In this document: positions 1 to 9,297 of the stretch, in pieces | Layout: the number at the start of each line of letters is the position of its first letter | How positions within the stretch are numbered: the first letter of the stretch is position 1 | DNA from: Rugamonas rivuli | GTDB taxonomy: Bacteria; Pseudomonadota; Gammaproteobacteria; Burkholderiales; Burkholderiaceae_D | Assembly: GCF_009380165.1 (NCBI RefSeq) | Contig: NZ_WHUF01000006.1 | Location: 372,001 to 436,000 of the forward strand | DNA: 64,000 nucleotides | Direction of reading: 5' to 3' | Notes under the pieces: generated by a model | Seen by the model: only the letters and a program-made list of their open reading frames with translations | The model's database searches: none | Told to the model about the DNA's origin: nothing | Made by a program: the position numbers and the translations under genes

Positions 1-603
1 GCCGTGGTGTCGGACGTGGTGCAGACCATGGCCTCGATCGACGAATCGTCGAAGAAGATCGTCGACATCATCGGCGTCATCGACGGCATCGCCTTCCAGA
101 CCAATATCCTGGCGCTCAACGCCGCCGTGGAAGCGGCGCGCGCGGGCGAGCAGGGCCGTGGCTTCGCGGTGGTGGCGTCCGAGGTGCGCAACCTGGCGCA
201 GCGTTCGGCCAGCGCCGCCAAGGAGATCAAGGCGCTGATCGACGATTCGGTGGGCAAGGTGGCGGCCGGTACGCGCCTGGTGGGTCAGGCCGGCAGCACG
301 ATGGAGGAGGTGGTGTCGAGCATCCGCCGCGTGACCGACATCATGGCCGAGATCAGCACCGCCAGCAGCGAGCAGACCAACGGCATCGAGCAGATCAACA
401 ATTCAATCACGCAGATGGATCATGTGACGCAGCAGAACGCCGCGCTGGTGGAGCAGGCCGCCGCAGCGGCCGATGCGATGCAGGAACAAGCCGCCAAGCT
501 GGCCGACGCCGTCAGCATCTTCAAGCTGGGCGACGCCGCGCCACGGTGGCCGGCCGTGCAGGGGCGCGGCGGTGCGCGCCCCATGCTGGCTCCAGGTGGC
601 TGA
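1..603 (+). CDS. Methyl-accepting chemotaxis protein, C-terminal part (5' end outside window)
   Basis: C-terminal end of a chemoreceptor that passes a signal to the CheA/CheW array in the cytoplasm. The frame is open through base 1, so the sensor domain and membrane segments lie outside. The visible 200 residues form the helical signalling hairpin. The conserved tip is FQTNILALNAAVEAARAGE, followed by GRGFAVVASEVRNLAQRSA and a long coiled-coil return helix rich in Ala, Glu and Gln. The tail is Pro/Gly/Arg-rich and ends in LAPGG, with no aromatic pentapeptide of the kind that tethers CheR. It is convergent with aqpZ and separated from the main chemotaxis cluster by two minus-strand genes, so it is probably a stand-alone receptor gene. 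Confidence 0.93.
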   Translation, partial: AVVSDVVQTMASIDESSKKIVDIIGVIDGIAFQTNILALNAAVEAARAGEQGRGFAVVASEVRNLAQRSASAAKEIKALIDDSVGKVAAGTRLVGQAGSTMEEVVSSIRRVTDIMAEISTASSEQTNGIEQINNSITQMDHVTQQNAALVEQAAAAADAMQEQAAKLADAVSIFKLGDAAPRWPAVQGRGGARPMLAPGG

Positions 604-618
604 AACCAGCTAAACGGT

Positions 619-1311
619 TTACGCTTTTTCCGGCGAGCCGATGAAGCGGTAGATCGCCGCGCCCAGCAGTGCGCCGACGATAGGCGCAACCCAGAACAGC
701 CACAGCTGGCTGGTGGCCCAGTCGCCCACGTACAGCGCCACGCCGGTGCTGCGCGCAGGGTTGACCGAGGTGTTGGTGACAGGGATGCTGATCAGGTGGA
801 TCAGCGTCAGGCCCAGACCGATAGGCAGCGGTGCGAAGCCTTTCGGTGCGCGCTCGTCGGTGGCGCCCAGGATAATCAGCAGGAACATCATGGTCATGAC
901 CACTTCCGTCACCAGCGCGGCCAGCAGCGAGTAGCCGCCTGGCGAATGCGCGCCGTAGCCGTTGGAGGCGAAGCCGCCCATGACGTCGAAGCCGGCCTTG
1001 CCGCTGGCGATGGTGTACAGCACGCCGCCGGCGACGATGGCGCCCAGCACCTGGGCGACGATGTAAGGCAGCAGCTTATTGGCCGGGAAGCGGCCGCCGG
1101 CCCACAGGCCGATCGATACCGCCGGGTTCAGGTGGCAGCCAGAGATGTGGCCGATGGCGTAGGCCATGGTCAGCACCGTCAGGCCGAAGGCCAGCGACAC
1201 GCCCAGCAAGCCGATGCCGACGCCCGGGAAGGCCGCCGCCAGCACCGCGCTGCCGCAGCCGCCCAGTACCAGCCAAAACGTTCCAAAAAATTCCGCGCCA
1301 TATTGTTTCAT
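619..1311 (-). CDS. aqpZ: Aquaporin Z (MIP family water channel)
   Basis: Inner-membrane tetrameric channel for rapid water flux. The 230 residues match the usual AqpZ length. Both half-pore NPA motifs are present: HLNPAVS near residue 63 and SVNPARSTG near residue 185. The N-terminus (MKQYGAEFFGTFWLVLGG) and the C-terminal half (WLFWVAPIVGALLGAAIY) are typical of the family, and six hydrophobic helices can be traced. The selectivity-filter stretch around the second NPA (NTSVNPARS) is of the AqpZ type rather than the glycerol-facilitator type. The start is supported by AGGGG eight bases upstream. It is monocistronic, between the MCP end and the double-REC gene. Confidence 0.95.
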   Translation of the reverse strand: MKQYGAEFFGTFWLVLGGCGSAVLAAAFPGVGIGLLGVSLAFGLTVLTMAYAIGHISGCHLNPAVSIGLWAGGRFPANKLLPYIVAQVLGAIVAGGVLYTIASGKAGFDVMGGFASNGYGAHSPGGYSLLAALVTEVVMTMMFLLIILGATDERAPKGFAPLPIGLGLTLIHLISIPVTNTSVNPARSTGVALYVGDWATSQLWLFWVAPIVGALLGAAIYRFIGSPEKA

Positions 1312-1354
1312 ATTGTTTTCCCCTGTGTTTACTGATGTTTCTTGATAGTCAATT

Positions 1355-1373
1355 TTGCATAGTTTCTATGCAA
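1355..1373. repeat. Inverted repeat TTGCATAG-TTT-CTATGCAA upstream of aqpZ
   Basis: A perfect 8-bp inverted repeat with a 3-bp centre lies in the 109-bp gap between the aqpZ start and the stop of the double-REC gene. There is no T-run after it on either strand, so it looks more like a protein-binding dyad for aqpZ control than a terminator. The bound factor is unknown. Confidence 0.45.
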
Positions 1374-1420
1374 CGTTGGCAATCTACCCGGGATAGGCGC
1401 AAATGTCGAGTGCAGAGTTT

Positions 1421-2980
<1,560 letters not shown>

Positions 2981-3238
2981 AGGCAGGTTCCAGCGTGATA
3001 GTCAGGCGCCGCCGGCGGGGCGCCCGGGGCGCGGTTGCGCGGGTGCAACAGATGCGCGGAGAGCGGGCGCACCAGCCACCATCTTAAACGTAAATTATTT
3101 CCCATCGGAAGCTAATTGAAGTGTTGTCGCGTAAAACACAGATACAATTAATACGCCACCTACATTGTGGCGCAGGCCAAGTTTCTGAGATACAGTTGGA
3201 CTCCACGGCATCCCTATCGAGAGTGCCGGGAGACTACA

Positions 3239-4432
3239 GTGGGGTGGCGTCCAGTGAAGAACAATAGCGGCTTCGACAGCAAAATTCTGGTCCCCTTCGG
3301 CCTGGCCGGCGGGGGCGCGTTGGGAACGATGGTCGCGGGTTGGAGCGCCTGGGGCTGGTACACAGTCCTGTGGTCGGCCCTGCTGCTGGCGGCTGCCGCG
3401 TGGTGCGCGCGCGGCGCCGGCGCCGCCGCGCTGGGCGGCGGCGAGCAAGCCATGATCGACGACTACCTGGCCGCGCGCGAACGCTTCGGCGACGCCGTGC
3501 TGCCGATCTGGTGCCGCCACATAGAAAATTCCCGCAACCAGATGGAGGAAGCCGTGGCCGACCTGGCCGGGCGCTTCTCCAACATCGTCGACAAGCTCGA
3601 CGACGCGGTCCACGTGTCCAGCCATGATGGCGGCAAGGGCGGCGGCAAAGGGGCTGGCAACTCCATGACCGAAATCTTCTCGCGCAGCGAAACCCAGCTC
3701 GGCTCGGTGGTGACGTCGATGAAGTCGGCGATGTCGTCCAAGCACGCGATGCTGGCGCAAATCAAGGACCTGGAACGCTTCACCCGCGAACTGCGCGACA
3801 TGGCCGAAGGCGTGGCCAGCATCGCCGCCCAGACCAATCTGCTGGCGCTGAATGCCGCCATCGAAGCGGCGCGCGCCGGTCCCGCCGGGCGCGGCTTCGC
3901 CGTGGTGGCGCAGGAAGTGCGCAACCTGTCGAGCCGCTCGGCCGAGACCGGCCGCAACATCTCCAACCGCGTCGGCCTGATCAGCAGCGCCATCCTGGCC
4001 GCCAGCCAGGCCGCCGAACAATCGAGCGAGCAGGAAGACAAGTCGATGCAGTCGGCCGAAGGCATGATCGAATCGGTGCTGGGCGACTTCCGCACGATGA
4101 CCGACGCGCTGGTGCAATCGGCCGAAAAGCTCAAGCAGGACAGCATCGGCATCCAGGGCGAGGTGGGCGAGGCGCTGGTGCAGCTGCAGTTCCAGGACCG
4201 CGTCAGCCAGGTGATGGCGCACGTGCGCGAAAACATGGAGCTGCTGCCGGCGCTGCTGCGCGACAACCGCGACCGCTACACCGCCGACCAGGTGCTGGAA
4301 GCGCTGGACCCGCAGCCGCTGCTGCACGAACTGCAAAAGACCTACGCCATGGCCGAGGAGCACGCGGTGCACGGCGGCGACAGCCACGCGGCGCCGGTGG
4401 CCGCGGCGGCCGACGAGATCACTTTTTTCTGA
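3239..4432 (+). CDS. Methyl-accepting chemotaxis protein with CheZ-like C-terminal helix, first gene of the che operon
   Basis: Membrane chemoreceptor of 397 residues. I place the start at GTG 3239 because GGGAG sits six bases upstream; a longer frame from GTG 3167 has no such site, and GTG 3254 is an alternative. The N-terminus has two closely spaced hydrophobic segments (about residues 13-60) and no real periplasmic domain, so sensing is probably intramembrane or cytoplasmic. The signalling tip is AQTNLLALNAAIEAARAGP. Near the C-terminus the stretch LQFQDRVSQVMAHV resembles the FQDLTGQ catalytic helix of the CheY-P phosphatase CheZ. The cluster has no separate cheZ. Only 21 bases separate it from cheY. 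Confidence 0.88.
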   Translation: MGWRPVKNNSGFDSKILVPFGLAGGGALGTMVAGWSAWGWYTVLWSALLLAAAAWCARGAGAAALGGGEQAMIDDYLAARERFGDAVLPIWCRHIENSRNQMEEAVADLAGRFSNIVDKLDDAVHVSSHDGGKGGGKGAGNSMTEIFSRSETQLGSVVTSMKSAMSSKHAMLAQIKDLERFTRELRDMAEGVASIAAQTNLLALNAAIEAARAGPAGRGFAVVAQEVRNLSSRSAETGRNISNRVGLISSAILAASQAAEQSSEQEDKSMQSAEGMIESVLGDFRTMTDALVQSAEKLKQDSIGIQGEVGEALVQLQFQDRVSQVMAHVRENMELLPALLRDNRDRYTADQVLEALDPQPLLHELQKTYAMAEEHAVHGGDSHAAPVAAAADEITFF

Positions 4433-4453
4433 TGTGCTAGCGAGGTAAAGAAC

Positions 4454-4822
4454 ATGGCAAAAACCATCATGGTGGTCGACGATTCGGCTTCCCTGCGACA
4501 AGTGGTCGGCATCGCGCTCAAGGGCGCGGGCTACGAGGTGATCGAAGGCCGCGACGGCGTCGACGCGCTGTCCAAATGCACCGGCCAGAAAATCCATCTG
4601 GTGGTGTGCGACGTCAACATGCCCAACATGGATGGCATCACCTTCGTCAAGCAGTTCAAGCAGCTGCCGCTGTACAAGTTCACGCCCGTCATCATGCTGA
4701 CCACCGAGTCGCAGGAAAGCAAGAAGGAAGAGGGCAAGGCGGCCGGCGCCAAGGCCTGGGTGGTCAAGCCGTTCAAGCCGGAAGTGCTGCTGGGCGCCGT
4801 CGCCAAACTCGTCATGCCATAA
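4454..4822 (+). CDS. cheY: Chemotaxis response regulator CheY
   Basis: Single-domain receiver of 122 residues, phosphorylated by CheA and expected to bind the flagellar switch or another output. All key residues are visible: acidic pocket D9/D10 in VVDDS, phosphoacceptor D53 in VVCDVNMPNMDG, T83 in MLTTES and K105 in VVKPFKP. A GAGGTAAAG ribosome site precedes the ATG. It lies between the first MCP and the STAS gene in a tightly spaced operon with cheA, so it is the likely cognate target of that CheA. Confidence 0.93.
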   Translation: MAKTIMVVDDSASLRQVVGIALKGAGYEVIEGRDGVDALSKCTGQKIHLVVCDVNMPNMDGITFVKQFKQLPLYKFTPVIMLTTESQESKKEEGKAAGAKAWVVKPFKPEVLLGAVAKLVMP

Positions 4823-4838
4823 CCCCACGGAGGACGTC

Positions 4839-5147
4839 ATGTCCGATCAAACTGGAGCAGCAGTCGCTCGCATCGCCCTCGACGGCGAGATGACCATTTA
4901 TCGCGCGGCCGACCTGAAGACCACGGTGCTGGAAGCGCTGCGCAAGACCCAGGTGCTGGAGATCGACCTGTCCGGCATCACCGAGCTCGATACGGCCGGC
5001 CTGCAGGTGCTGATGCTGGCCAAGCTGACCGCCAACGCCGACCAGCGCGAACTGCGGCTGCTGCAGCACAGTCCCGCCGTGGTGGAGATCTTCGACATGC
5101 TGGACATGGGCGCCTTCTTCGGCGACGCCCTGCTGATACACACCTGA
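4839..5147 (+). CDS. STAS-domain protein (anti-sigma-factor-antagonist type)
   Basis: 102-residue single STAS domain, related to SpoIIAA and MlaB. The hallmark loop is ITELDTAGLQVLMLA; in SpoIIAA-type proteins the first residue after this Asp is the phosphorylated Ser, here Thr. A STAS protein between cheY and cheA is a recurring arrangement in some chemotaxis clusters, where it is thought to bind an array component; its partner here is unknown. It starts 16 bases after cheY with GGAGG upstream. There is no transmembrane segment, so it is a soluble cytoplasmic protein. Confidence 0.87.
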   Translation: MSDQTGAAVARIALDGEMTIYRAADLKTTVLEALRKTQVLEIDLSGITELDTAGLQVLMLAKLTANADQRELRLLQHSPAVVEIFDMLDMGAFFGDALLIHT

Positions 5148-5196
5148 TCACCTACCTGCCGCATCCATCTGTTTCTTTTTGTTCCGAGGGCATGCC

Positions 5197-7374
5197 ATGA
5201 ACCTGGACGAAGCACTACAGACCTTTATCACCGAAAGCCGCGAGCTGCTGGAAGAGATGGAAAACGCGCTGCTCAACGTCGACATCGCGGGCGACCAGAG
5301 CGAGGCGATCAACGCCATCTTCCGAGCGGCCCACACCATCAAGGGATCGGCCGGCCTGTTCAGCCTGGACCACATCGTCGCCTTCACCCACGTGGTCGAG
5401 AGCCTGCTCGACGAGGTGCGCGACGGCCGCGTGGTGCTCAACGACGAGATGATCGTGCTGCTGCTGTCCTGTTGCGATTACCTGTCCGGCATGACCGACG
5501 CGCTGGCCGCCGGCCGCCTCGACGCCGACCCCGACACCGCGCCGGAAGGCGAGATGCTGCTGCAACAGCTGCGCCGCCACATGGCGGGCGGCCACGCCGA
5601 GGAAGCCCAGGCCGCCGACGCGCCGCTGGCGGTGCACGCCGAGCCGGGCGTCGAACGCATCGACCAGGAGCGCGGCGACAGCGACTACTGGCACATCTCG
5701 CTGCGCTTCGGCCGCGGCGTGCTGCAGAACGGCATGGACCCGATCGCCTTCCTGCGCTACCTGGCCAAGCTGGGCAAGATCGTCGGCATCGCCACCGTGC
5801 CCGACGCCATGCCGCCGGCCGAGGAAATGGACGCCGAGCTGTGCTATCTGGGCTTCGAGATCGCCTTCGACAGCGCGGCCGACCGCGAAGCCATCGCCGG
5901 CGTGTTCGAGTTCGTGCAGGACGATTGCGAGATCCGCATCATCCCGCCGCACAGCAAGGTGTCGCACTACGTCGACCTGATCCGCGCCTTGCCCGAGCAG
6001 GCCGCGCGGCTGGGCGAGATCCTGGTGCGCTGCGGCAGCGTCACCTCGCACGAGCTGGAGGGCGCGCTGCACCAGCAATCCCATCCCGACAACCCGCAGG
6101 ACGAGGTCGTGCCGCAGCAGCTGGGCAGCATCCTGGTCGGCGCCGGCAGCGTGCCGCCGGTGGTGGTGGAGGCCGCGCTGGCCAAGCAGAAGCAGGTCAG
6201 CGAGCAGAAGGCGCAGGAAAGCCGGTCTATCCGCGTCGATTCCGATAAGCTGGACCGCCTGATCGACCTGGTCGGCGAACTGATCATCGCCGGCGCCCGC
6301 GCCAACATGATAGGCCAGCATATCCAGAACACCGAGCTGCAGGAATGCACCTCGACGCTGTCCGGTCTGGTGGAGGAAGTGCGCGACGCCGCGCTGGAAC
6401 TGCGCATGGTGAAGATAGGCGCCACCTTCAACCGCTTCCAGCGCGTGGTGCACGACGTCGCGCGCGAGCTGGGCAAGGACATCGGCCTGATCGTCGACGG
6501 CGAGGATTCGGAGCTGGACAAGACCGTGGTCGAGAAGATCGGCGATCCGCTGATGCACCTGGTGCGCAACGCCATGGACCACGGCATCGAGCCGGGCGAT
6601 GTGCGCGTGGCCAACGGCAAGCCGGCCAAGGGCATGATCAAGCTGAACGCCTTCCATGAATCGGGCAGCATCGTCATCGAAGTCAGCGACGACGGCGGCG
6701 GCCTGCGCAAGGAAAAAATCCTGGCCAAGGCCGTCGAACGCGGCCTGGTGGACGCCGACCGCAAGCTGACCGACAGCGAAATCTACAACCTGATCTTCGA
6801 GGCCGGCTTCTCGACCGCCGAGAAGATCACCAACCTGTCCGGGCGCGGCGTCGGCATGGACGTGGTCAAGCGCAACATCACGGCGCTGCGCGGCAGCGTC
6901 GATGTCTCCAGCAAGGAGGGCGCGGGAACCACCGTCACCGTGCGCCTGCCGCTGACGCTGGCCATCATCGACGGCTTCCTGGTGCAGGTGGGCAGCTCGG
7001 TGTTCGTCATCCCGCTGGACATGATCGAAGAGTGCATCGAATACGCCACCGAGCCGGGCCAGGACTACTGCAATCTGCGCGGCCAGGTGCTGCCCTTCGT
7101 GCGGCTGCGCGAGCTGTTCCGCATCGACGGCGCGGCCACGCGGCGCGAGAGCATCGTCGTGCTCAAGCTGGGCAACCACCGCGCCGGGCTGGCGGTCGAC
7201 ACCCTGCTGGGCGAATTCCAGACCGTGATCAAGCCGCTCAGCCCCATGTTCAGCGAAGTCAAATGCATCAGCGGCTCGACCATCCTGGGCAGCGGCGAGG
7301 TGGCGCTGATCCTGGACGTGGCCGCGCTGATGCAGGCCGTCAGCGGCAAGGGCGTCGTCGCGCTGGCCGCCTAA
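5197..7374 (+). CDS. cheA: Chemotaxis histidine kinase CheA
   Basis: Central kinase of the chemosensory array, 725 residues. The start is ATG 5197, six bases after GAGGG; the upstream TTG extension is not needed. Domains in order: HPt (about 1-105) with H46 in RAAHTIKGSAG; a linker and CheY/CheB-binding region (about 150-340); dimerisation domain beginning near SIRVDSDKLDRLIDLVGEL; ATPase with N-box HLVRNAMDHGIE, SDDGGG and SGRGVGMDVVK; and a C-terminal CheW-like domain starting near IDGFLVQVGSSVFVIPL. It lies between the STAS gene and cheW. All catalytic motifs look intact. Confidence 0.96.
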   Translation: MNLDEALQTFITESRELLEEMENALLNVDIAGDQSEAINAIFRAAHTIKGSAGLFSLDHIVAFTHVVESLLDEVRDGRVVLNDEMIVLLLSCCDYLSGMTDALAAGRLDADPDTAPEGEMLLQQLRRHMAGGHAEEAQAADAPLAVHAEPGVERIDQERGDSDYWHISLRFGRGVLQNGMDPIAFLRYLAKLGKIVGIATVPDAMPPAEEMDAELCYLGFEIAFDSAADREAIAGVFEFVQDDCEIRIIPPHSKVSHYVDLIRALPEQAARLGEILVRCGSVTSHELEGALHQQSHPDNPQDEVVPQQLGSILVGAGSVPPVVVEAALAKQKQVSEQKAQESRSIRVDSDKLDRLIDLVGELIIAGARANMIGQHIQNTELQECTSTLSGLVEEVRDAALELRMVKIGATFNRFQRVVHDVARELGKDIGLIVDGEDSELDKTVVEKIGDPLMHLVRNAMDHGIEPGDVRVANGKPAKGMIKLNAFHESGSIVIEVSDDGGGLRKEKILAKAVERGLVDADRKLTDSEIYNLIFEAGFSTAEKITNLSGRGVGMDVVKRNITALRGSVDVSSKEGAGTTVTVRLPLTLAIIDGFLVQVGSSVFVIPLDMIEECIEYATEPGQDYCNLRGQVLPFVRLRELFRIDGAATRRESIVVLKLGNHRAGLAVDTLLGEFQTVIKPLSPMFSEVKCISGSTILGSGEVALILDVAALMQAVSGKGVVALAA

Positions 7375-7390
7375 CTTCGGAGAGGACAAT

Positions 7391-7948
7391 ATGAATACAG
7401 CCGCAGACCATGTGGTGACGTACGGGAGCAGCGCCATCGTCGCGCTGCAAAGCGGCGCCGCCCTGCCCAGCCAGTTCCTGACCTTCATGCTGGGCGAGGA
7501 CCAGTACGCGGTCGGTATCCTGCACATCAAGGAGATCATCGAGTACGGCAGCCTGGCCACGGTGCCGATGATGCCGGCCTGCGTGCGCGGCGTGATCAAC
7601 CTGCGCGGCGCCGTGGTGCCGGTGATGGACCTGTCGGCGCGCTTCGAGCGCGCGCCCAGCGTGATCGGCAAGCGCAGCTGCATCGTCATCGTCGAAGTCG
7701 ACAACGGCGACGGCGACGGCAAGCAGGTGCTGGGCATGCTGGTCGATTCGGTCAACGCGGTGGTGGAGATCGCCGCCGGCGACATCGAGGAGGCGCCGTC
7801 GTTCGGCACCCGCATCCGGCCCGACTTCATCGCCGGCATCGGCAAGGTCAATGGCAAGTTCGTGATCCTGCTCGACATCGAGCACGTGCTGTCGAGCGAG
7901 GAGATAGTCGAGATGGCGCGCGGCACCGTCGCCACGCACCACAACTGA
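7391..7948 (+). CDS. cheW: Chemotaxis coupling protein CheW (first copy)
   Basis: Adaptor linking receptors to CheA, 185 residues. It consists of one CheW domain beginning near PSQFLTFMLGEDQYAVGIL, with the conserved core VRGVINLRGAVVPVMDL and a C-terminal GKFVILLDIEHVL. The N-terminal 30 residues are a variable extension. A good ribosome site (GGAGAGGAC) precedes ATG 7391. It is a paralogue of the second cheW at 15101, which has the same core motifs; two adaptors in one cluster may couple different receptor sets. Confidence 0.95.
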   Translation: MNTAADHVVTYGSSAIVALQSGAALPSQFLTFMLGEDQYAVGILHIKEIIEYGSLATVPMMPACVRGVINLRGAVVPVMDLSARFERAPSVIGKRSCIVIVEVDNGDGDGKQVLGMLVDSVNAVVEIAAGDIEEAPSFGTRIRPDFIAGIGKVNGKFVILLDIEHVLSSEEIVEMARGTVATHHN

Positions 7949-7961
7949 AGCGGCGGCCGCC

Positions 7962-8768
7962 ATGCCAGTCGTTACCATCACCGAGCGCGAGTTCACGCAA
8001 TTCCAGCGCTTCATCTACGAGGCGGCGGGGATCTTCATGGCCAACGGCAAGCAGGCGCTGGTCAGCGGACGCCTGGCCAAGCGCCTGGCGCACTACCAGC
8101 TGGAGAGTTACGGCGACTATCTGCGCCTGCTGGAAAGCCGCGCCCAGCCGGCCGAGCTGCAAGTGGCGGTCGACCTGCTGACCACCAACGAAACCTATTT
8201 CTTCCGCGAGCCCAAGCACTTCGCGCTGCTGCGCGACCTGGCCGTCGAAGCGCGCGAGCGCCGCCAGACCATGCGCGTGTGGAGCGCCGCCAGTTCCAGC
8301 GGCGAGGAAACCTACAGCATCGCCATGGTGATGGCCGACGTGCTGGGCGACGCCGCGTGGGAGGTGCTGGGCACCGACATCAGCACCCGCGTGCTGGAGC
8401 GCGCCCGCTGCGGCCACTATCCGATGGAGCGCGCCAGCCAGATGCCGCAGGCCTACCTGAAACGCTTCTGCCTCAAGGGCCAGGGCAGCGAGGCCGGCAC
8501 CATGCTGATCGAACGGGCGCTGCGCCAGCGCGTGCAGTTCCGCCACCTGAACCTGAACGAACCCTTGCCCAAGCTGGGGATGTTCGACGTGATCTTCCTG
8601 CGCAATGTGATGATTTACTTTAACCTGGAGACCAAGCGCCAGGTGGTGGCGCGGCTGCTGGCGCAGCTGCGGCCGGGCGGCTACTTCCTGATCGGCCACT
8701 CGGAAACGCTGAACGATATCAACGACACCGTGGTCGCGGTGGCGCCGTCCATCTATCGCAAACCATGA
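7962..8768 (+). CDS. cheR: Chemoreceptor methyltransferase CheR
   Basis: Transfers methyl groups from S-adenosylmethionine to receptor glutamates for adaptation. 268 residues, the normal CheR length. The N-terminal helical domain (about 1-75) is followed by the SAM-binding Rossmann domain. Motifs are TNETYFFREPKHF, WSAASSSGEETYSIAMV, VLGTDISTRVLERAR and FDVIFLRNVMIYF. Its stop overlaps the cheD start (ATGA), which shows translational coupling. Some receptors in the cluster end in an aromatic pentapeptide that CheR-type enzymes can dock on. Confidence 0.96.
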   Translation: MPVVTITEREFTQFQRFIYEAAGIFMANGKQALVSGRLAKRLAHYQLESYGDYLRLLESRAQPAELQVAVDLLTTNETYFFREPKHFALLRDLAVEARERRQTMRVWSAASSSGEETYSIAMVMADVLGDAAWEVLGTDISTRVLERARCGHYPMERASQMPQAYLKRFCLKGQGSEAGTMLIERALRQRVQFRHLNLNEPLPKLGMFDVIFLRNVMIYFNLETKRQVVARLLAQLRPGGYFLIGHSETLNDINDTVVAVAPSIYRKP

Positions 8769-9295
8769 TCGCGACGCTGACCATGGCCGACTCCAAGCTG
8801 ATCGATATCTTCCTGATGCCCGGCGATTATTTCGTCGGCGACGAACGGTATCGGGTGCGCACGTTGCTGGGCTCCTGCGTGTCGGTCACGCTGTGGCATC
8901 CGGCCATGCGCATCGGCGCCATGTCGCACTTCCTGCTGCCGGGGCACGGCCGCCGCAAGGCCCACGACAAGCCCGGCATCTACGGCGCCGACGCCATGAA
9001 GCTGCTGCTGGAAGGCCTGGCCCATCATGGCGTGCCGCTGATCCAGTGCCAGGGCAAGATCTTCGGCGGCGCCGCCATGTTTCCGCGCAACGCCAAGGTG
9101 CGCGACATCGGCATGCAGAACGGCGACTACGCGCGCAGCACGCTGCAGCAGCACGGCATACACGTGGTGTCCGAAAGCCTGTTCGGCGAAGGCCACCGCC
9201 AACTGATCTTCACCATCCGCAGCGGCGAAGTCCTGAGCCGCCAGGTCCCGCCCGAAACGGCGGTCGGCGGCCCTGCAGCGCAAAACAAGGAATAG
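8765..9295 (+). CDS. cheD: Chemoreceptor glutamine deamidase CheD
   Basis: Deamidates receptor glutamines to glutamates, making them methylatable. 176 residues, normal length. The catalytic Cys lies in LGSCVSVTLW (C38) and the His in GAMSHFLLPG (H55); the 17-residue spacing agrees with the known Cys/His pair of the family. The core GKIFGGAAMF is present. The start overlaps the cheR stop by four bases, and the cheB ATG follows two bases after the cheD stop, giving a compact cheR-cheD-cheB adaptation module. Confidence 0.95.
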   Translation: MIATLTMADSKLIDIFLMPGDYFVGDERYRVRTLLGSCVSVTLWHPAMRIGAMSHFLLPGHGRRKAHDKPGIYGADAMKLLLEGLAHHGVPLIQCQGKIFGGAAMFPRNAKVRDIGMQNGDYARSTLQQHGIHVVSESLFGEGHRQLIFTIRSGEVLSRQVPPETAVGGPAAQNKE

Positions 9296-9297
9296 GC

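Noticed and set aside
603..629. AAACC/GGTTT hairpin followed by CTTTTTC as terminator of the first MCP gene.
   Set aside because: The stem is only 5 bp with an 8-base loop and it overlaps the aqpZ stop; too weak to annotate.
3116..3148. TTGAAG/TTGTCG and TACAAT as a sigma-70 promoter of the che operon.
   Set aside because: The spacings (21 or 13 bp) do not fit, and a sigma-28 element could not be recognised either; the promoter of this operon remains undefined.
5215..7944. A 909-codon minus-strand open frame antisense to cheA and cheW.
   Set aside because: Shadow of conserved coding DNA with high GC; composition is low-complexity and no family motif is seen.
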